Of a stretch of DNA of 54,373 nucleotides, positions 6,961 to 16,677 are shown one piece after another. The notes under the pieces were generated by a model. The model had not been told where the DNA came from. It searched no databases and saw nothing but the letters and a program-made list of their open reading frames with translations. How positions within the stretch are numbered: the stretch's first letter is position 1; each line of letters opens with the position of its first letter. A program made the translations under genes and the position numbers. Source of the stretch: Bacteroidaceae bacterium (GTDB lineage: Bacteria; Bacteroidota; Bacteroidia; Bacteroidales; Bacteroidaceae); the NCBI GenBank assembly GCA_017547205.1, contig JAFYQH010000005.1, forward strand, positions 1 to 54,373. The letters are read 5' to 3'.

Positions 6961-9855
6961 ATGGATTTATTCAAGAAAACAGCCGCCGCACTACTGCTGG
7001 CAACCTCATTGACAGGAATCAATGCACAGAGCATTGACATACGCCCTATCCCACAGAATATATCATGGAGCGAAAATGTTGCGTTCACGAACAACGTGTC
7101 ATACTCACTTACGGGAACAGAAACCGCAGATATTGACGCTGTGAACCTGTTGAGAAAACACTTCAGCACAGAAAACGGAACCATTGAGATTATCATGGGA
7201 GAGCGCGGTGATGAATCCATTGCCGAGTACGAGAACCTTATCCCACAAAAAGCCGAGGGCTATTACCTGGCCGTAGGCAAGGACAAGGTCGTTATTGCCG
7301 GAAATGACGGCTCCGGCACATTCTACGGCGTACAGACATTCATTCAGGTAGCATCACAGCCAAACGTAATGGAAGTCACTATAACCGACTACCCTAGCGT
7401 ACCTCAACGCGGTCTTGTAGAGGGCTACTACGGCAACCCCTACAGTGAAGCAGACCGTATGGGACTGTTGAAAATGTTTGGCGAAATGAAGATGAACGTC
7501 TACATCTATGGTCCAAAGGACGACGCCTACCACAAGAGCAAATGGCGTGAGGAGTACCCTGCAGAACTAGGCAAGAAAATCACAGAATATGCAAACTTTG
7601 CAAAAGCCAACAAAATAGAGTTTATGTGGGCAATCCACCCGGGCGAGGACATACAGTGGAACGACACAGACAGGGCAAATATTGTCAACAAACTCAAGGC
7701 CATGTGCGCATTGGGAGTAAGGAGTTTTGCTGTATTCTGGGACGACCTTTGGGGCGATGACGGCACACATGGTGACGAGCAGGCCGAACTGATGAATTAC
7801 ATTGCAGCAGAACTTAGAAAGGCTTACCCGGATGTAAAACCACTCACAATATGCCCTACGCAATATAACCGAGGATGGGCAAACAGCATCTATCTGCCTG
7901 CGCTCGGCGACATAATGGACAGCGATATCAATATTATGTGGACCGGCAACAGCGTCGTGGATATGATTAACTACAGCGATATGACTTGGATTAACAACCA
8001 AATCAAGCGCAAAGCATACATTTGGCTCAATTACCCCGTAAGTGACTACTGCATCAACCACCTGTTGATGGGCCCTACACACGGCAACGACCTTAACATT
8101 GCCAATATGCTATCGGGATTCGTTTCCAACCCTATGGAGTATGCCGAGGCATCAAAGGTATCACTTTTCAGCATTGCCGACTACACCTGGAATATGCCTA
8201 AATACGATTCAAATGCATCTTGGGAAGCAGCAATGAAGTACCTTATGCCACAGAATTACGAAGCGTTCCGCTTCTTCTGTGAGAACAACATCGACCTTGG
8301 TGCAAACACACACGGCTTGCGCCGCATGGACGAATCTCCTGAATTTGTCAAGGCGGAAGAGACCTTCAATAACAAGATTACAACAGACAGAGAGGCTGCA
8401 TACGCAGCTGTAGGCGAACAGTTCTACAAACTAGTGAGTGCTGCTGAGACACTCATGACAACCGATGAGAATCAGGTTTTGACAAACGAGATTGCACCTT
8501 GGATACAATCAATGAAATATCTTGGACAAAAAGGAGTATGCATCATTGGGATGAACAATGCCCTGGCAAACGGCACACCGGAGACTTTCATCGACAGCTA
8601 CCTGAAATACAAGGAGTATGATGAAGCACAGGCTGCACTGCGTTCACGTGATTTTGCCGGCTCACTTAGAGTTGCCACACCCGCAGTGGGCACAGTGCAC
8701 ATTGAACCGTTTATCAAAAACGCCATCGGCACGCTCGTTGCAGAATACAAGGAGGTTTATGATTACCGTACAGATGTTTTCCCGGCACAGGTTCTGGAGA
8801 ACGGCACATACCACATTATGTACAACGGCAAATATCTCACAAACAACAATAAAGCAGCCGGAACAAAACCCGTATTCCAGGCCGAGCAGGACAATATACG
8901 TCCACAGCGCCAGGAGTGGAAGATAAGCTTGGACCCAAGCACAAACCGCTATAAAATCATAAACCTTGAGGATAACCGCTACCTAAATGAAAACGGAAGT
9001 TTCACAGTCAGCGACAACACCAACCCATACGAATCGGTATGGCACACATACGAAATAACACTGCTTGCAAACGGCAAGTATGCCATACAGAACGGCGGCA
9101 GCGCCGGCAATGCATTCTGGAGTGTAAGCGGCACGCAGATACAGAAAGGCAATTCCACAGCACTGCCCGACAAGCACATATTCGATCTAGTACCGCTGGG
9201 CGGAACATCAAAGGAGAACCTTATTGGCAAAGATGAGGTATACTACATTACAGACGGCAAGCGTTACCTCACCAACAATAATGTAAACGGCAGCGGCGGA
9301 ACACCTACATTCAAGGAGGTTGACGAACCTGCAACCGCACAGGAATGGAAGATTATCGCTGATGCAAGTGGACAGAACTGCTACAAGATTACGAGCAATG
9401 CCGATGGCAGATACCTAAATGAATATGGAGTATTCGGTACAAACCAGTATTACAGCGATTGGAACACATACCTGTTGACATTGATGAGTGACAAGTGGTC
9501 AATCCAGTGGACACAATCAGCAGTAAAGAACGGTGTAAAATATCTCGTCGTGTCGGGTGACCGCCTCGAAGCAAAAGACATCGCACGTTCCGAAAGCTAC
9601 ACCGTCAGCCTGATAGACAAGAATGCCATTACTGGCATTATGAACACTGAACCCGATACAGACATTGCTGTTTCAGGAGGATGCATCGTTGCCGGCAACG
9701 GAACTGAGTCCATTGACATATACTCTACTGACGGCCGGTTATTAAAGGCATGCAAGGGAGAGAGGATTGCCGTATCCGACCTCGCGGCCGGCATATACAT
9801 TGCTGTAGCTACAAAGCACAACAATACACGCACTTATAAATTCGTGATTGAATAA
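6961..9855 (+). CDS. Secreted GH84 beta-N-acetylglucosaminidase with two C-terminal lectin-like repeats
   Basis: A 964-residue exported enzyme. A signal peptide (about 1-22) precedes a GH20b-like N-terminal domain and a GH84 catalytic barrel: GLVEGYYGNPYSEADR (151-166), NVYIYGPKDD (179-188), WAIHPGEDI and SFAVFWDD with the catalytic Asp pair (261-262). The family removes terminal GlcNAc from glycans or O-GlcNAc proteins. Two related beta-trefoil-like units follow (about 610-745 and 758-885), each with the pattern GKxYLTNNN...EWKI...YKI...RYLNE. The last 75 residues resemble a type IX secretion sorting domain (LAAGIYIAV...YKFVIE). Host mucin glycans are a likely but inferred substrate. Confidence 0.9.
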   Translation: MDLFKKTAAALLLATSLTGINAQSIDIRPIPQNISWSENVAFTNNVSYSLTGTETADIDAVNLLRKHFSTENGTIEIIMGERGDESIAEYENLIPQKAEGYYLAVGKDKVVIAGNDGSGTFYGVQTFIQVASQPNVMEVTITDYPSVPQRGLVEGYYGNPYSEADRMGLLKMFGEMKMNVYIYGPKDDAYHKSKWREEYPAELGKKITEYANFAKANKIEFMWAIHPGEDIQWNDTDRANIVNKLKAMCALGVRSFAVFWDDLWGDDGTHGDEQAELMNYIAAELRKAYPDVKPLTICPTQYNRGWANSIYLPALGDIMDSDINIMWTGNSVVDMINYSDMTWINNQIKRKAYIWLNYPVSDYCINHLLMGPTHGNDLNIANMLSGFVSNPMEYAEASKVSLFSIADYTWNMPKYDSNASWEAAMKYLMPQNYEAFRFFCENNIDLGANTHGLRRMDESPEFVKAEETFNNKITTDREAAYAAVGEQFYKLVSAAETLMTTDENQVLTNEIAPWIQSMKYLGQKGVCIIGMNNALANGTPETFIDSYLKYKEYDEAQAALRSRDFAGSLRVATPAVGTVHIEPFIKNAIGTLVAEYKEVYDYRTDVFPAQVLENGTYHIMYNGKYLTNNNKAAGTKPVFQAEQDNIRPQRQEWKISLDPSTNRYKIINLEDNRYLNENGSFTVSDNTNPYESVWHTYEITLLANGKYAIQNGGSAGNAFWSVSGTQIQKGNSTALPDKHIFDLVPLGGTSKENLIGKDEVYYITDGKRYLTNNNVNGSGGTPTFKEVDEPATAQEWKIIADASGQNCYKITSNADGRYLNEYGVFGTNQYYSDWNTYLLTLMSDKWSIQWTQSAVKNGVKYLVVSGDRLEAKDIARSESYTVSLIDKNAITGIMNTEPDTDIAVSGGCIVAGNGTESIDIYSTDGRLLKACKGERIAVSDLAAGIYIAVATKHNNTRTYKFVIE

Positions 9856-9926
9856 CACCCTGCCGCTCCCGACACCAAGGCGGGCACAGGAGCAAAAATA
9901 TAAAACATTTTTACTATTTCGACAGT

Positions 9927-9966
9927 GAAATGGGTTGCTGTTTTTATTAGAACGGCAACCCATTTC
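9927..9966 (+). terminator. Terminator after the GH84 gene
   Basis: GAAATGGGTTGC (9927-9938) pairs perfectly with GCAACCCATTTC (9955-9966), followed by a T-rich stretch, about 70 nt after the stop codon. Confidence 0.75.
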
Positions 9967-10034
9967 ATTATGTTTTATTAACCTATTGTTCATAAGTAAA
10001 TGACAAATAACAAGCGGCAAAAAATTTAAATTAT

Positions 10035-10192
10035 TAACTTTGCAATCTATTTATAGATTGGTACCCAGTAACCAACACCGGGCGTGAGCTAAGCACTGTT
10101 CGGGAAATATAATTGCCGGAATGATATTTTTTATATAAATTAGCCGATTGTAGTACACATGCGGCTAATCAGGATTAAATAATTGAAACAAA
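10035..10192 (+). promoter_or_regulatory. parA promoter box and 150-nt leader
   Basis: TAACTTTG (10035-10042) is an exact -7 consensus. Transcription from it would give an unusually long leader of about 145 nt. The leader holds a 7-bp hairpin CAATCTA/TAGATTG (10043-10060) and a second hairpin TTAGCCG (10140-10146) with CGGCTAA (10162-10168), which ends about 25 nt before the ATG. I recognise no known riboswitch in it. Confidence 0.45.
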
Positions 10193-10960
10193 ATGGGAAA
10201 GATAATTGCATTGGCCAACCAGAAGGGCGGTGTCGGAAAGACGACTACAGCGATAAACCTGGCTGCATCACTGGCTACCCTCGGAAAGAGGGTGCTTGTA
10301 ATAGATGCCGACCCGCAGGCAAACGCATCTTCGGGACTTGGAATTGATATACGAGAGATAGATTGTTCCATTTACGAGTGTCTTATAAACAAAGCCGAGC
10401 CTAAGGAGGGCATACATGGCACCTGCGTGAAAGGGTTGGACATCATACCTTCGCACATAGACCTTGTAGGCGCAGAAATAGAGATGCTCGACATGCCCAA
10501 CAGAGAAAAAATCATGCGAGATGCACTTGCTCCAGTAAAGGAAGAGTACGACTATATACTGATTGATTGTTCACCGTCCCTTGGACTGATTACAGTAAAC
10601 TCCTTGACTGCTGCAGATTCGGTAATAATACCGGTACAGTGCGAATACTTCGCACTTGAAGGAATAAGCAAGTTGCTGAACACGATAAAGATAATAAAGT
10701 CGAACCTGAACCCAACCCTTGACATTGAGGGATTCCTGCTCACGATGTTCAACTCAAGGTTAAGGCTCAGCAACCAGGTGTACAACGAAGTGAAGAAACA
10801 CTTCCGCGAGCTTGTGTTCAACACGGTAATACAGCGCAACATCCGACTGGGCGAGGCACCCAGCATGGGAATACCGGTGATAATGTACGATGCAGAATCA
10901 ACCGGCGCGAAGAACTACCTGGCACTTGCCGATGAAATAATAAACAGAAACAACCGATAA
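10193..10960 (+). CDS. parA: Chromosome partitioning ATPase ParA (Soj)
   Basis: A 255-residue deviant Walker ATPase that binds DNA non-specifically as an ATP dimer and positions ParB-bound origins. Walker A KGGVGKTT with the signature lysine is at residues 11-18, and VLVIDADPQANAS with the Walker A' aspartates is at 34-46. DYILIDCSPSLGLIT is the Walker B region. No N-terminal HTH is present, as in chromosomal Soj-type proteins. Its stop overlaps the parB start by one base (TAATG), so the two are co-translated. Confidence 0.95.
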   Translation: MGKIIALANQKGGVGKTTTAINLAASLATLGKRVLVIDADPQANASSGLGIDIREIDCSIYECLINKAEPKEGIHGTCVKGLDIIPSHIDLVGAEIEMLDMPNREKIMRDALAPVKEEYDYILIDCSPSLGLITVNSLTAADSVIIPVQCEYFALEGISKLLNTIKIIKSNLNPTLDIEGFLLTMFNSRLRLSNQVYNEVKKHFRELVFNTVIQRNIRLGEAPSMGIPVIMYDAESTGAKNYLALADEIINRNNR

Positions 10961-11847
10961 TGGCAAAACAGAAATTCACTTTAGGACGCGGACTTGACGC
11001 ACTCATATCCACCGATGCAGTACGCACATCGGGCTCCTCGTCAATAGGAGAAATTGAGATTGGCAAGATATTCGCCAATCCCAACCAACCGCGCCGCGAC
11101 TTCAACGAGGATGCACTCAAGGAACTGGCCGAATCCATAAAGGAACTTGGAGTGATACAGCCCATCACACTCCGGAAGATGGATGACGGAACATACCAGA
11201 TAATTGCCGGCGAAAGACGTTTCCGCGCCTCACAGCTCGCAGGCAAAAGCACCATTCCGGCATACATACTGAAAGCCGATGACGAGAACACCATGGAGAT
11301 GGCTCTTACCGAGAACATCCAGCGCGAAGACCTCAACCCCCTTGAGATTGCACTCGCATACCAGCAGCTCATCGAGCAGCACAACCTCTCACAAGAACAG
11401 TTGAGCAAGCGCGTAGGCAAGGGGCGCGCCACTATCGCAAACTTCCTGCGCCTCCTCAAATTGCCGGGCGCAATACAGGTCGCCCTCAAGGAAAGAAAGA
11501 TTGACATGGGACATGCCAAAGCATTGCTGTCACTCGACTCACATGCCGACCAGATAAGCATTTTCAACGACATAGAAAAGAACGGTTACTCTGTACGTGA
11601 AGTGGAAGAGATCGTAAGACAAGTAAAGGAAAGTGGCCCAAACACAGAGGCGAAAGGCATCAAGGGGACTGACAGGAAACAGGATGCAGCATATCACCAA
11701 CTAAAGAAGCACCTCACACAGTTCTTCCAGACACCGGTACAGCTCACATGCTCCGAAAAAGGAAGCGGCAAGATAAGCATCAAGTTCAAGGACGAGAAGG
11801 AACTGGAACGCATAATTGCAATATTAGATAAACTGAACCAACACTAA
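10960..11847 (+). CDS. parB: Chromosome partitioning protein ParB (Spo0J)
   Basis: A 295-residue CTP-dependent DNA clamp that binds parS and recruits ParA and SMC. Visible parts are NPNQPRRDF (40-48), the CTPase motif GERRFRA (84-90), ENIQREDLNPLE (118-129) and a helix-turn-helix (about 143-165: LSQEQLSKRVGKGRATIANF). The C-terminal dimerisation domain follows a charged linker. I found no obvious parS palindrome in this window. Confidence 0.95.
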   Translation: MAKQKFTLGRGLDALISTDAVRTSGSSSIGEIEIGKIFANPNQPRRDFNEDALKELAESIKELGVIQPITLRKMDDGTYQIIAGERRFRASQLAGKSTIPAYILKADDENTMEMALTENIQREDLNPLEIALAYQQLIEQHNLSQEQLSKRVGKGRATIANFLRLLKLPGAIQVALKERKIDMGHAKALLSLDSHADQISIFNDIEKNGYSVREVEEIVRQVKESGPNTEAKGIKGTDRKQDAAYHQLKKHLTQFFQTPVQLTCSEKGSGKISIKFKDEKELERIIAILDKLNQH

Positions 11848-11863
11848 AGTGCAACACGCAATA

Positions 11864-12631
11864 ATGACATACAAAGCATTCTTTATAGTTGCAGTAATGA
11901 CAATCTTCACGGCAACGGTTGATGCACAGAATCTGGACAGTGGCATTACTGCAAGGAACGATTCTGTCCTGCAGATTATGACTCCATCCGACTCTCTGGC
12001 AATTGACAGTCTTCTCAAACTGACGGGCGAGGGTACAGTCATGAACCCCGACAGTAGCCGAGCTGCGCTCAAACGCATCGATACCGGCACTGGCAAGCCG
12101 GTTGCGAAGTTGTGGAAGCCAGACCCGACAAAAGCCACATGGCTGGCTCTTGTCATTCCTGGAGGAGGGCAGATATACAACCGCAAGTATTGGAAACTGC
12201 CAATCGTATATGGAGGATTCGTGGGCTGTTTGTACGCATACAACTGGAACTCACAGATGTACAAGGATTACCGTCAGGCATACCTCGACATCATGGACAC
12301 GGACCCGAACACCGATTCCTATAAGGATTTCTTCAGGCCCGGATACGATTTTGACGCCAACAGGGAGTATGTCGAGAACGTATTCAAAAAGAGGAAAGAC
12401 AGATACCGTCGCTGGCGCGACCTGAGCATATTCGCAACTATCGCAGTATACGCACTATCGGTAGTAGATGCATATGTGGATGCCCAGTTGGCAAACTTTG
12501 ACATATCGGAAGACATAAACCTAAGCATCGAGCCAAGCATTATGAATGGCGGAGGGCATGAATTCGGAAAATCAAACAGGATTTCGCCGAAAGAGGGATA
12601 TTACGGACTGAACTGCAACATAACATTCTAA
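11864..12631 (+). CDS. DUF5683 exported protein
   Basis: A 255-residue protein with a signal peptide (MTYKAFFIVAVMTIFTATVDA) and the DUF5683 core: WLALVIPGGGQIYNRKYWKL followed by PIVYGGFVGCLYAYNWN. The family is confined to Bacteroidetes and its function is unknown. The P-G-GQ-YN-YWK signature and two hydrophobic segments suggest a membrane association. An upstream GTG at 11849 is in frame, but the ATG at 11864 starts a proper signal peptide. It sits between parB and a lytic transglycosylase in a cluster that recurs in Bacteroidetes, which suggests a cell-envelope role tied to growth or division (inference). Confidence 0.8.
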   Translation: MTYKAFFIVAVMTIFTATVDAQNLDSGITARNDSVLQIMTPSDSLAIDSLLKLTGEGTVMNPDSSRAALKRIDTGTGKPVAKLWKPDPTKATWLALVIPGGGQIYNRKYWKLPIVYGGFVGCLYAYNWNSQMYKDYRQAYLDIMDTDPNTDSYKDFFRPGYDFDANREYVENVFKKRKDRYRRWRDLSIFATIAVYALSVVDAYVDAQLANFDISEDINLSIEPSIMNGGGHEFGKSNRISPKEGYYGLNCNITF

Positions 12632-12646
12632 ACTATACAGACAGAG

Positions 12647-13987
12647 ATGCACAAGACTGCAACTATAGCAACTATACTATTCATTTTTGCCATGCAGGCA
12701 ACAGCCCGCATAGGCATTCCCGCAGATACAACCGTGACAACGCTTGACAACAGGAGTATTACGGACAAAGAGCTGAAGAGCAACGACTCCATACCGCAAA
12801 GGCCCTCAATAGGCGAGGGAAGGTCATCCTTCGTGATTCCAGAAGGACTATCTGCCAACATTGACAGTATGCTCAATACATGGCAGGCACGCAACCTTCT
12901 CAATGCGCTTGACTGCAACGATGAAGGATGGAGAGATATAAAAACAAGTGATACGACGTATGCCGAACGTCTGCAAAACATTCCTAGCATCATAAAAATG
13001 CCATATAACAGCGTGGTCCGTGCATGCATCGACAGGTACATAACACGCAGCCGCTCATTGGTATCGTACATGCTCGGCATGTCGGAATTCTACATGCCCA
13101 TAATAGAGGAAGAAATAGACAAACAGGGCATTCCAAAAGAACTGAGATACCTGCCAATCATTGAATCGGCACTAAACCCCACAGCCGTTTCACCGGCAAG
13201 CGCAAAGGGACTATGGCAGTTCATCTTCCCGACAGGCAAGTTGTACGGGCTGAAATCGAACAACTTTGTCGACGAACGTTTCGACCCTGTCAAATCGACA
13301 AAGGCAGCAGTTCACTACCTGCGCGACCTGTACAAGTTCTTCAACAGTTGGGAACTGGCCATTGCAGCCTACAACTGCGGCCCCGGCAACGTAAAGAAAG
13401 CCATCCTAAGGTCTGGCGGAAAGACAAGTTTTTGGGAAATATATGACTGGCTGCCACGCGAGACACGTGGCTACCTGCCGGCATTCATTGCGGCAAACTA
13501 TGTGATGACATACCACAAGGAACACGGTATCTGTCCCATGGAACCGAAGATACAGGTAACCACCGACACGGTCCACATAAGCCGGAACCTCCACTTCAGC
13601 CAGATTGCCGATATATGCGGCGCAGACATTGAGGCCATAAGGGCACTTAACCCACAATACTTGAAGGACATCATCCCCGGCGAAAACGAAAGTTATGTTT
13701 TGAGACTGCCGAACGAGCTTGTTACGTCATTCCTTGCGAACGAAGATACGATATACAGGCACAGGGAAGAAGAATTCTTCCCAAAGGAAAATATAGAGAA
13801 GATGCTCAAGCAGGCCAAACTGAATGATGACGGCCGAGGCTCGTTGAGACGCCATAAGATAAAGAACGGCGAGAACCTTGGAAGCATTGCGCGCAAATAC
13901 AGGGTGACAGTGAAGCAGATTATGAAGTGGAACAATATGCGCAACACAAAGATCAGAGCCGGCAAATACTTGAAGATATACAAATAA
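12647..13987 (+). CDS. MltD-like lytic transglycosylase with LysM domains
   Basis: A 446-residue exported murein hydrolase. A signal peptide covers about 1-20. The SLT domain (about 145-260) has LRYLPIIESALNPTAVSPAS with the catalytic Glu at 173, GLWQFIFPTG, and AIAAYNCGPGNVKKAI. It cleaves the MurNAc-GlcNAc bond to give 1,6-anhydro ends. A degenerate LysM-like unit (about 305-360) is followed by a clear C-terminal LysM (about 400-446: NGENLGSIARKYRVTVKQIM). It starts 15 nt after the DUF5683 gene and ends 3 nt before relA/spoT. Confidence 0.92.
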   Translation: MHKTATIATILFIFAMQATARIGIPADTTVTTLDNRSITDKELKSNDSIPQRPSIGEGRSSFVIPEGLSANIDSMLNTWQARNLLNALDCNDEGWRDIKTSDTTYAERLQNIPSIIKMPYNSVVRACIDRYITRSRSLVSYMLGMSEFYMPIIEEEIDKQGIPKELRYLPIIESALNPTAVSPASAKGLWQFIFPTGKLYGLKSNNFVDERFDPVKSTKAAVHYLRDLYKFFNSWELAIAAYNCGPGNVKKAILRSGGKTSFWEIYDWLPRETRGYLPAFIAANYVMTYHKEHGICPMEPKIQVTTDTVHISRNLHFSQIADICGADIEAIRALNPQYLKDIIPGENESYVLRLPNELVTSFLANEDTIYRHREEEFFPKENIEKMLKQAKLNDDGRGSLRRHKIKNGENLGSIARKYRVTVKQIMKWNNMRNTKIRAGKYLKIYK

Positions 13988-13990
13988 CGT

Positions 13991-16225
13991 ATGGAGAGCG
14001 AGGGAGAAAAAAGGACAATGCATGAGGATGCTGTCATAAATGCAGCATTCCAGGAGTTGCTGGATATATATCTGGCATCACAGCACCGCAAGAAAGTTGA
14101 GCTTATAACAAAAGCCTTCAATTTTGCACGCCAGGCCCATAAGGGGGTAAGGCGTCACAGCGGTGAGCCCTATATCATGCACCCGCTCGAGGTCGCGCGC
14201 ATAGTCTGCAAGGAGATAGGACTGGGGTCGACATCAATATGTGCCGCATTGCTGCACGATGTCGTCGAGGACACCGACTACACGGTAGAGGACATCAGAA
14301 ACCTCTTCGGGGACAAGATTGCCGAAATCGTCAACGGACTTACAAAGATTTCGGGCGGTGTATTCGGAGCGCACGCATCGGCACAGGCCGAAAACTTCAA
14401 GAAACTGCTACTGACAATGAGTGAGGACATACGCGTCATACTCATAAAGATTGCCGACAGGCTGCACAATATGCGCACTCTGGAGTTCATGCAGGAGAAC
14501 AAGCAATACAAGATTGCCGGAGAGACCTTATATATATATGCCCCCATAGCCTACCGCCTTGGACTGAGCCGAATAAAGACAGAACTTGAGAACCTCAGCT
14601 TCAAATATGAGCATCCCGAAGAGTATGCCAGCATTGAGAAGAAAATAGAGAAGACACAGCAGGAAAGAGACATACTCTACGAGGAGTTCACGCGCCCCAT
14701 ATGCGAACAACTCGATGCCATGGGGTACAAATACCACATTATAGGCCGTGTAAAGTCACCCTATTCCATATGGAACAAGATGCAGAAGAAACATGTCGCA
14801 TTCGAGGACATATACGACATACTTGCAGTGCGCATAATTTTCGAGCCCAAGGAAGAGGAAAACGAAAACAACGAATGCTTCAACATTTACATCGCGCTCA
14901 CAAAGCTCTATAATGCACATCCCGACCGTCTGCGTGACTGGGTAAACAAGCCCAGGACAAACGGTTACAAAGCCCTGCACGCCACATTCATGAGCCAGAG
15001 AGGAGAATGGATTGAGGTACAGATAAGAAGCGAAAAAATGAACGAGGTTGCCGAGCGCGGCATCGCAGCCCACTGGAAATACAAGGATCAGGGAGAGGAG
15101 AGTAATGACACACAGCTCGACAACTGGTTGCACACCATAAAAGAGATTCTTGATGACCCACAGCCCAATGCACTGGACTTCCTTGACACAATAAAGCTCA
15201 ACCTCTATGCAACCGAGATATTCGTCTTTACTCCCAAGGGCGAAATAAAGACAATGCCGCAGAACTGTACGGCCCTTGACCTTGCATACAGCATACACAC
15301 ATTCCTTGGCAACCACTGCATAGGCGCCAAGGTTAACCATAGACTGGTGCCGATAAATCACCTGCTCCAGAGCGGCGACCAGGTCGAGATACTGACCTCC
15401 AATGCACCACGTGTGGAGGAGGGCTGGCTTTCATTCGTCACTACAGCAAAAGCACGCAGCAAGATACAGGCAGCCATACGTCGCCAGAACCGTCTGCTGC
15501 AGAATGAAGGAGAGAGCAAGTTGTCCCAATTCCTCGAGCAGGAAGGATTGAGCAATTATACCGGCAATATTGAAAAGCTATGGAAACTGCACAAGCTAAA
15601 GGACCGCGAGGAACTGCTCACAGCCATAGGAAAAGGCTCCGTCATCTTGGGAAATGACGACAAGGATGCATTGCTCGGCAACAAGAAATTCAGTCTCCAG
15701 TCGCTATTCTCGTTCAACAGGGACAAAAAGAAAGAAGAAGGCAATGAAATTGAGTGCTATGAAAATCTTGACAAAAAAGTTCCGGTCAACCTTACCGACG
15801 AGAACCTCAAAAAAAGTTTCATAATCGCCGACTGCTGCCATCCTATTCCAGGTGACGACATTCTTGGATACTACGACGAGAACAAGCATATTGTAATACA
15901 CAAGCGAAGCTGTCCTGTAGCTGACACCATCAAGAGTAGCCATGGAGACCGGATTCTGGCAGCAAAATGGGAGACACATAAGCAACTGTATTTTGTTGTA
16001 CCCATAAAAATTACAGGTATTGACGATATGGGCGTACTGCATGAGATAACAACTATAATCTACCAGCAGTTGAACGCCAATATACAGAAGATGCACATAG
16101 AAAGCGACAACGGCATATTCGAAGGAACATTCTGGATAAATGTCCACGATGTGGAAGATGTAAGGAATATCTGCAACAATCTGAAAAAGATAAAGAACAT
16201 CAAGACTATTGCACGAATAGGATAA
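13991..16225 (+). CDS. Bifunctional (p)ppGpp synthetase/hydrolase (RelA/SpoT family)
   Basis: A 744-residue stringent-response enzyme of the long Rel type. The hydrolase HD domain is intact: HKGVRRHSGEPYIMHPLEVA (50-69) and ALLHDVVEDTDY (86-97). The synthetase domain has VKSPYSIWNKMQKK, FEDIYDILAVRIIF and NGYKALHATF. TGS (EIFVFTPKGEIKTMP), a helical/zinc-finger region with CCHPIPGD, and a C-terminal ACT domain follow. Intact HD residues argue for both synthesis and hydrolysis. The start at 13991 is 3 nt after the transglycosylase stop; an ATG nine codons later is an alternative. Confidence 0.94.
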   Translation: MESEGEKRTMHEDAVINAAFQELLDIYLASQHRKKVELITKAFNFARQAHKGVRRHSGEPYIMHPLEVARIVCKEIGLGSTSICAALLHDVVEDTDYTVEDIRNLFGDKIAEIVNGLTKISGGVFGAHASAQAENFKKLLLTMSEDIRVILIKIADRLHNMRTLEFMQENKQYKIAGETLYIYAPIAYRLGLSRIKTELENLSFKYEHPEEYASIEKKIEKTQQERDILYEEFTRPICEQLDAMGYKYHIIGRVKSPYSIWNKMQKKHVAFEDIYDILAVRIIFEPKEEENENNECFNIYIALTKLYNAHPDRLRDWVNKPRTNGYKALHATFMSQRGEWIEVQIRSEKMNEVAERGIAAHWKYKDQGEESNDTQLDNWLHTIKEILDDPQPNALDFLDTIKLNLYATEIFVFTPKGEIKTMPQNCTALDLAYSIHTFLGNHCIGAKVNHRLVPINHLLQSGDQVEILTSNAPRVEEGWLSFVTTAKARSKIQAAIRRQNRLLQNEGESKLSQFLEQEGLSNYTGNIEKLWKLHKLKDREELLTAIGKGSVILGNDDKDALLGNKKFSLQSLFSFNRDKKKEEGNEIECYENLDKKVPVNLTDENLKKSFIIADCCHPIPGDDILGYYDENKHIVIHKRSCPVADTIKSSHGDRILAAKWETHKQLYFVVPIKITGIDDMGVLHEITTIIYQQLNANIQKMHIESDNGIFEGTFWINVHDVEDVRNICNNLKKIKNIKTIARIG

Positions 16226-16325
16226 CCAATACAGGCCATATCAGAAACCGCAGAACAGACCCCGTGCGACATATCCAGGGCACATAATCAACAATACACA
16301 ACAACGAGGGTGGCGGTACAGGGCA

Positions 16326-16676
16326 TCAGAGCATATCCAACTGGGATTTTAGCCCCAACAACTCTTCTTTTATGGCTTTAAGACGGTCAATCACCTCGCT
16401 ATTCGTTTCGGCACTCTCCTTCGGGCCACCGGACTTGAGTTGCATCTTTGCACCGGAAAGTGTAAGACCACGTTCCTTTACAAGATGGTATATGGTGCGC
16501 AATATCTTTATATCCTCTTTCGTATAACGGCGCACCCCATTGGCACCCTTGTAAGGCGCAACTTGAGGAAAGACAGTCTCCCAATAACGCAAAGTCGTCT
16601 CTGTCACTGCCAACTCCTTCGCAACCTCCTTTATGGAGTAGTACATCTTAAGATCCTTGTTTGTATTGAGTGCCAT
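16326..16676 (-). CDS. MerR-family transcriptional regulator
   Basis: A 116-residue regulator. The N-terminal winged HTH reads YYSIKEVAKELAVTETTLRY then WETVFP, with VRRYTKEDIKILRTIYHLV as the wing and following helix. A short C-terminal coiled coil (EVIDRLKAIKEELLGLKSQL) would allow dimerisation. There is no obvious ligand domain or metal-binding cysteine cluster, so the signal is unknown. The ATG at 16676 lies one base after the M23 peptidase stop; the ATG at 16685 would overlap that stop. The pair is therefore probably one transcript. Confidence 0.85.
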   Translation of the reverse strand: MALNTNKDLKMYYSIKEVAKELAVTETTLRYWETVFPQVAPYKGANGVRRYTKEDIKILRTIYHLVKERGLTLSGAKMQLKSGGPKESAETNSEVIDRLKAIKEELLGLKSQLDML

Positions 16677-16677
16677 A

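Noticed and set aside
10960-11847. Search for a parS site near parAB
   Set aside because: CACGTG cores occur at about 13462, 15407 and 22786 inside genes but none is part of a full parS palindrome.
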